A stretch of 64,000 nt of DNA from Gloeopeniophorella convolvens. Taxonomy: Eukaryota; Basidiomycota; Agaricomycetes; Russulales. The DNA lies in contig WTXD01000020.1 in the NCBI GenBank assembly GCA_022496205.1, forward strand, positions 310,001 through 374,000, read 5' to 3'. The notes below the pieces were generated by a model, which saw nothing but the letters and a program-made list of their open reading frames with translations, was not told the DNA's origin and did no database searches. The translations under genes and the position numbers were made by a program. Positions 58,358 to 64,000 of the stretch are shown piece by piece (the stretch's first letter is position 1; the number at the start of each line of letters is the position of its first letter).

Positions 58358-61258
58358 ATGAGAATACTGAGCGCATCTACCCACCTAGTCATTCATGCTG
58401 CCGGTCTTCATACCGTTACCGGGCTCCCTGGAAGTTTTGCAAAGCATCGGCACTTCTATGTGATTGCAACGGACGGGGTCACCACCAGGACGACCAAAGC
58501 TATACGGAGGGAAAAGCAGTTGACGAGGTGGGATGAAACATTCGACAGTTTGTACGCCGTTTCTCTCACCGTTACTTTCGGCCTCGAGCTGGTCGTCGTC
58601 CCGGACCTGATACTTTTCTTCAGCACAGTGGATCCGTCTTCGCGGCTCACGCTGCGACTGTTCGTAAAACGAGATCTTCACAGCGATGCGCTCGTAGGAG
58701 TACTCGATCTCTCCTATCCTGAGCTTATTCATGATTCCAATCCGCGCGGTACGTGATGTGATCGTCACATATTCCATGCGTCCCCAGTCGCTGACCGTTC
58801 TAACCGTAGACCTACACGTCATTCCCATTCATCTCTCTACCAAACAGTCGCAGCAGATTACCCTCCGCCTGGAGATCACGATCGATCACGCTGAGCGCCC
58901 TTCCGAGGTAGCCATCGCTTCCAGCGCCTCTATGCCGCCCTCCATCTCCGGAAAGGTGGACGATGGTCCGACCCGCAGTCCTTCGTCTACCCCATCCGCA
59001 GCCGAGACCATTCCTGGGGTGCCTTCCATTGCAGAGATGCTCGACCAAGTTAACTTGCCCGCCATTGGTAAAGCGGCTGGAAGGCTCGCTGCGCCCTCGG
59101 CGCCAGTTTCCAGCATGGCGAATGTCGCGGAGCAGGCATCGGGTGCGCTATATCAAGCTGGGAGCGTATACGACACGTGGAGCGTCGTCCTCACAAGGAT
59201 GAAATGGGTTGTTGACTGTACGGAGAAAATTGCTGAAGTTTGTGTCTCTCTTCGATCCTGCGCGTGTCGTCTTACGACTGTACCCTAGATTCATCCATAC
59301 GCCAAGACCGCATGGGGCGTCCTCTCTTTGATCCCCAATGTGCGTCGTCTTGGCTTTGCGATCCAGGGGACCATCTCGGGTTCTCATGAACTCGCTGTCA
59401 CAGACGATCTTCGCTCAAGTCGAGCGTGACGAAAATGTGAAAGCGTTGGTGCTCGCAATGCACGATGCTTTGGATCTTGCGCGTGACGCGAGCACGTTTG
59501 AGAGAAGCATTAGGGACTCGGCCCAGAGAGACATCCTGAAGGCCATGTTGGTTCATTCCCGCGCCTGTGGCGAGTTCGTCCAGACGTACGCAAAAGATAC
59601 AGAATTCTGTACGTTTCAGACGAAGGGTGCGATCTTTGTGAGTTTGATCTGATGCGAACTCGTAATTCCTAGGGAAGCGGTTACGGAAGAATACGGGACG
59701 TGGGGTTGATTCTCGCGTTGAGAGCTACTGCTCCAAGCTCGTGGCATTGCGCGATGGATTCTTGAGGCATGCCACGGTCACCATTGAGAAAACGATCTTC
59801 CAGGTCTTGGACGAGGTCGTCGACGGGAGTATGTCGCCAACGTGCCCGCAGGGTTCATGTAGAGCTGACAATGCTCGCGTAGACATGTCTGCAAAGATCG
59901 AGCAGATCCCATATCCATCAGGGGCATCCTTTCTCAGCGACAAGGGGTGCCTTGCCGGCACCCGAACCGCATTCTTGAACTACATCACCAGCTGGGTGGA
60001 AGGTCCCGACTCGGAGTCAACGCGCGCGCTCATGCTGTTTGGGCAAGCCGGGACGGGCAAGTCGTCCATCGCGCATGAAGTCGCACACCGCTTTCGCGAA
60101 ATACAACTCCTCGCGTCATCCTTCATGTTCTTGCGTGGCGAACAATCCAAACAGGAACCTCATCTCCTTTTCACCGGCCTCGTGCGCGACCTGTCCGATC
60201 GTTATCCTGCATTCCGTTCGTCTCTAGGGAAGGCCATTCAGTATGACACCTCTATTCGGCAAGGCACGAAAGACCTCTCCATGATTTTCAAGACCCTGCT
60301 GTTACAGCCCCTCAAAGACACGAACCTTGTCAGTCCCGTTTTTGTTGTCATTGACGCCCTAGATGAAGCATCGGGCGTGACTGGCCGAAATGGGGTGCAT
60401 ACATTCCTCGCGGACCATATCCACAATCTCCCCCCAAACTTCCGCATCCTCATCACATCGAGACCGGAGCACAACATCAAGCGCGCCTTCGACGAAGCCG
60501 AGTCGATCAGCGCCATCTGGATGAATAATCCAGAGCTGTCTTCTGCCTCCGAGGAGGACATTCACGCCTATCTCAAACACAACCTGCCTGCTGATATCTA
60601 TCACGAGCACGGCGAGAGACTTGCAAGGAAGACGGAGGGCCTGTTTCAGTGGGCTGCAGCGGCTTGTCGGTACATTCAAGAACCACCTGGTGGGCTTACG
60701 GAAGAAGACCTCGCGCAGCGCCTCTTAGAACCGTCCCCAGGTCATCATCCTCTGGATGCATTATACTCCACGATTCTCACATCATATTTCGACCTCAACG
60801 ACCCTCGCGTTCGGCGAAGATACCAATCAGTTATGGGACAACTATTCTCCCTGTTCGAACCGTTATCCAGCCTTTCGCTAACCGATCTGCGGCGTTATTC
60901 CCATCCCAACGACGCTGATAGTGATGATTCTGTCTCCGCCACTGTTCGCAACCTCGGCTCACTTCTAAGCAACGTCGCCCCTGCTGACTCTGGCCGTCCC
61001 ATATCCCCACTTCATACATCTTTCCGTGACTTTCTCACTTCGAAGGATAGGGCGGGGGAGTTTTGGATAGATGTCGCTGCGTCTCATCGCCAGATGGCGT
61101 ACTGCTGCCTCGGCCTCCTGATTGACAAAGTCCACTTCAACATATGCAAGCTTGTGTCGTCATATCAAAAGAACTTGGACGTTCCTGACATCCATTCCCT
61201 CGTATCCCGCTACATCTTCCCCTCCCTATCCTACGCCAGTCGCTTCTTGTTGGAATAA
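58358..61258 (+). CDS. C2-NACHT receptor (NLR-like), prematurely ended before its WD40 part
   Basis: STAND-type immune/self-recognition receptor by architecture. Exons: 58358-58551, 58624-58748, 58810-59237, 59289-59339, 59404-59608 and 59673-61258; 862 residues to the stop. Residues 1-105 are C2-like (HRHFYVIATDGV, SSRLTLRLFVKRDLHSDAL). Then come a Ser/Pro linker, a helical region (IHPYAKTAWGVLSLIPN, CGEFVQTYAKDTEF) and NACHT: Walker A GQAGTGKSS near residue 458, Walker B VFVVIDALDEA near 556, and ILITSRPEHN. The winged-helix-like end LSYASRF stops at TTGGAATAA, inside an inserted LTR. The original reading resumes after the insertion with WHDHLQHVPF, leading into WD40 repeats. As it stands, the gene makes a receptor without sensor repeats, unless the insertion is spliced out. 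Confidence 0.87.
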
Positions 61259-61751
61259 ATCTCGTATGTCCTTATTCATTTACTATACGCTTCATATTCT
61301 ATGCGCGCGCGTGCGGACAAACGCGCGCGAGTCCTTTTACCTTCGTACTTTCTGTGCCGGTGGCCCGGGCCGGGCCCCGGCGACTCGTTTCGCGCTAAGT
61401 CGTGCGCGTTGTCTATGCCCGCAAGGGCTTGCACATTTGCTTCCGGGTGGCTTGAATTTTGGTACTGTACAGCAGTGGCTGAGCCTGTTGATAACCGACT
61501 GTTCGAGCACCAGCCACCTCAGTTCTCGCCTTACCAGCGCGCGAGTATACTGAGGTGAGCATACTTTAGTTAGTTTGATTGCCAAACCTGTACTTAACTG
61601 CCTCAGCGGCGCTTCCGTTTCGTACAGGTGAATAAACATATAGTTCTCGCCTTACCAGCGCGCGAGTATACTGAGCGGCGCTTCCGTTTCGTACAGAATC
61701 GCTTCGCGCGCTTTCGAGAACCACCCGATACCCGGGCTATTTATTTCTACA
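61248..61751. mobile_element. Solo-LTR-like insertion (504 bp) with 5 bp target duplication
   Basis: Starts TGTTGGAATAAAT and ends ATTTATTTCTACA, an imperfect 13 bp inverted end with TG..CA. CTTCT is duplicated at 61243-61247 and 61752-61756. The host reading frame is exactly restored if the insert and one CTTCT are ignored. Inside, a 33 bp word (61522-61554, 61643-61675) and a 22 bp word (61606-61627, 61675-61696) are each present twice. It has no coding capacity. Confidence 0.9.
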
Positions 61752-64000
61752 CTTCTGGCATGACCACTTGCAACACGTGCCGTTTCATCCCGATTTGGTG
61801 GAGAAACTCCAGACACTCTTACTAACCAAGTTCCCATTTTGGCTCGAGTCTCTCAGCCTCCTTGGCTGCATCGACCTTGCTCTGCACGCATTGTCGACCT
61901 TGAAAGGATGGCTAGTACCCAACGAACAGATTGTAAGTGCCTAGATGCTCGCGTTTCTTTTACCTCGCGCCAGTTCTCACAAGGAGCGCCTCTGACAGAA
62001 CCCCGTTGCGGAAGTACGCACACTTTCGGCATTCGTCGATGACGCCACTGCGTTCGTGCGCTACTTCGCCATGCCCATGTCCCAGAGCGCCCCACACATC
62101 TACCTGTCCGCCCTTCCATTCTCCCCAGTATCATCACTTGTGCTCAAGCATTATGATCGCGAAATGTTCCCGAACACGATAGAGCTGAAACGGGGAAGAC
62201 TAGCTCATTGGCCAGCGCAGGAGACAGTCATCGGCGTGGGAGCAATCTGCCTTTCCGTCACGTTCTCGCCGGATGGCACACGTGTTGCTTCTGGCTTGGT
62301 GGACGGTACGATCCATATATTCAGTTCTTCAACCGGCCAGGAGATCCGAGGGCCGTTCACCGGGCATGAGGACTGGGTCAGATCTATCGTGTTCTCCCCA
62401 GATGGTCGACAACTCGTCTCCGGGTCAGATGATCGTACGATCCGAGTGTGGGACACTGCGACAGGGGAGGCAGTTTCAGAGCCATTCGCGGGACACACGA
62501 GTTGGGTCAACACCGTCGCACTTTCACCGGATGGCCAATACGTCGCATCGGGCTCAAATGACCAAACAATCCGCGTTTGGGTCATCTTCACAGGGGAGAT
62601 GGTTACGCAGCCATTCGAAGGTCACACAGGCTCTGTCAATTCTGTCGCGTTCTCTCCGGACGGTCTCAACATTGTCTCAGGCTCCACTGACGAGACCATC
62701 CTCGTCTGGAGTTTAGCAACAGGAAAGCAGGTCGTAGGGCCCCTCAAGGGGCACACCGACACTGTCAGCTCTGTCGCGTTCTCCCCAGATGGGCAGTATA
62801 TCGTCTCTGGCTCCGAGGACCACGCGATTCACATCTGGGATGCTACCACAGGGGGCTCGGTTGCAGTGCTCCTCGAGGGGCATACCGGCATCATCAATTC
62901 TATTGTTGTCTCTCAGAGATATATTATCTCATGTTCAAGTGATTCAACAATACGCGTCTGGAATGCCATGACTAGATTGCCGGCTGGGGAGCCACTCACT
63001 GGCCACGGAAGTTCCATCAGGTCCATTGCACTCTCATCGGATGGTCGACACATCGTATCAGGCTCAGAAGACAAGACAGTGCGGATCTGGGACATTTTCG
63101 CTGCGCAGCTAGCCGATCCCGTAATGCAAAGACCTATGGAGCGGGACCTCAGCATCTCACTTCCGCAGGATAGTCGGCACGCCACCTCGGGGTTAGAGGG
63201 CTACGTGGTCGACGCTATGGGCGCCGCTAAGGCAGAGACGAGCTCTGGACCACTCGGAGGACACATGGACTGGGTTTGGTCAGTCACATTCTCACCGGAT
63301 GGCAGGCTTGTTGCTTCGGGCTCAGCGGATCGCACGATCCGTATATGGGATGCCGCAACGGGTCAGGCAGTGGGAGAGCCACTCACGGGACATACAGGCG
63401 AGATCAGCTCTGTCGCTTTCTCACCGGATAGCCGACGCGTTGCCTCTGGCTCGGACGATCTGACGATCCGCGTGTGGGACGTCACGTCAAGCCAGATAAT
63501 CGTCGGACCACTCGAGGGACATCAAAACCTGATCATGTCTGTCGCGTTCTCCCCCGATGGCCAGCGGATCGCCTCAGGCTCCTTTGACAAGACTATCCGC
63601 ATCTGGGATGCCGCAACGGGAAAGACGGTGGGAAGGCCATTCACGGGTCACACAGATGCGATCCGGTCCATCGCGTTCTCGCCGAATGGTCAATATATCA
63701 CCTCGGGCTCGTACGATCATACGGTCCGACTGTGGGATGCAACAACAGGTCAGGCAATTGCAGGACCATTCACGGGACATACCCGTCGGATCTACTCTGT
63801 CACATTCTCTCCCGATGGCCGATACATTGCCTCGACCTCGCCCGATCGCTCTATCCGCGTCTGGGATACCGCGACAGGGCAACCAGCCGTGAATCCTTTC
63901 AAGCAAGTTGACCGTACTCCCCGTTCTGTTTCATTCTCGCCAGACGGTCGCCATATCGTCTGGGGTTCGGCAGATGGTGCAATTCAAATCTTGGACGCCA
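61752..64000 (+). CDS. WD40 sensor part of the NLR-like receptor, cut off at the window edge
   Basis: Downstream part of the gene starting at 58358, separated by the LTR insertion. Exon 61752-61932 (WHDHLQHVPF, FPFWLESLSLLG) splices at GTAAGT to 61999 onward (RYFAMPMSQSAPHIYLSALP, RLAHWPAQETVI). From 62257 at least 13 WD40 repeats follow, most about 43 residues with GH..[VI].S[VI].FSPDG..[IV].SGS.D.TIR[IV]WD.ATG. They are presumed to form a beta-propeller that recognises the ligand. Repeat 6 is shortened, and a degenerate linker lies at 63,100-63,245. The frame is open to the last base. No ATG of its own is placed to start this part, so whether it is expressed alone is unknown. Confidence 0.88.

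Noticed and set aside
1..64000. CRISPR array or bacterial operon structure
   Set aside because: Spliceosomal introns and fungal gene families show that this is eukaryotic DNA; no regularly spaced repeats of CRISPR type.

Overview
The window looks like nuclear DNA of a mushroom-forming basidiomycete (Agaricomycetes). The evidence is short introns of about 50-80 bp with GTGCGT/GTAAGT/GTGAGT donors, several F-box proteins of the basidiomycete 'WR..AL..LW' type, a C2-NACHT-WD40 STAND receptor family, a DUF6532-like fragment, and a Ty1/copia element with a half-tRNA primer site. All gene models below were spliced by eye and have not been tested against transcripts or databases.

Layout. 1.1-3.7 kb: an intact six-exon oligopeptide transporter (OPT). 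5.8-7.4 kb (minus): a three-exon PfkB/ketohexokinase-like sugar kinase. 7.8-11.6 kb: two tandem F-box paralogues, the second with a lost C-terminus, and a small possible antisense gene between them. 12.7-18.6 kb: a decayed Ty1/copia element on the minus strand with both LTRs, a PBS and a PPT, but several frameshifts, a lost integrase catalytic glutamate and a 5' LTR lacking its TATA-containing segment. 18.6-22.1 kb: a DUF6532-like tail, a cluster of perfect palindromes, an orphan ORF with frameshifts, and a second LTR. 22.1-23.7 kb (minus): the 5' half of a C2-NACHT receptor gene, cut off at that LTR. 25.3-26.4 kb: a broken DBP3-like DEAD-box helicase copy. 27.2-33.7 kb: two minus-strand F-box genes with duplicated upstream regions, one copy carrying a 696 bp MITE-like element with 25 bp perfect inverted repeats and a TA duplication. 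33.7-52.5 kb is mostly GC-rich and gene-poor apart from a clear FYVE-finger gene at 40.3-41.4 kb. 52.5-54.0 kb (minus): an F-box pseudogene. 55.3-55.7 kb: a small unknown gene. 56.5-57.7 kb (minus): a ChaC-type gamma-glutamylcyclotransferase gene with a nonsense codon and a frameshift. 58.4-64.0 kb: a C2-NACHT-WD40 receptor running off the right edge, split between NACHT and WD40 by a 504 bp solo-LTR-like insertion with a 5 bp target duplication.

The transporter, sugar kinase and FYVE protein look like ordinary single-copy genes. The rest is accessory: F-box and NLR families that duplicate and decay, with LTR elements breaking both NLR genes in the window. The most interesting biology is the pair of C2-NACHT receptors, which share domain order and an intron position, and their interruption by LTRs.
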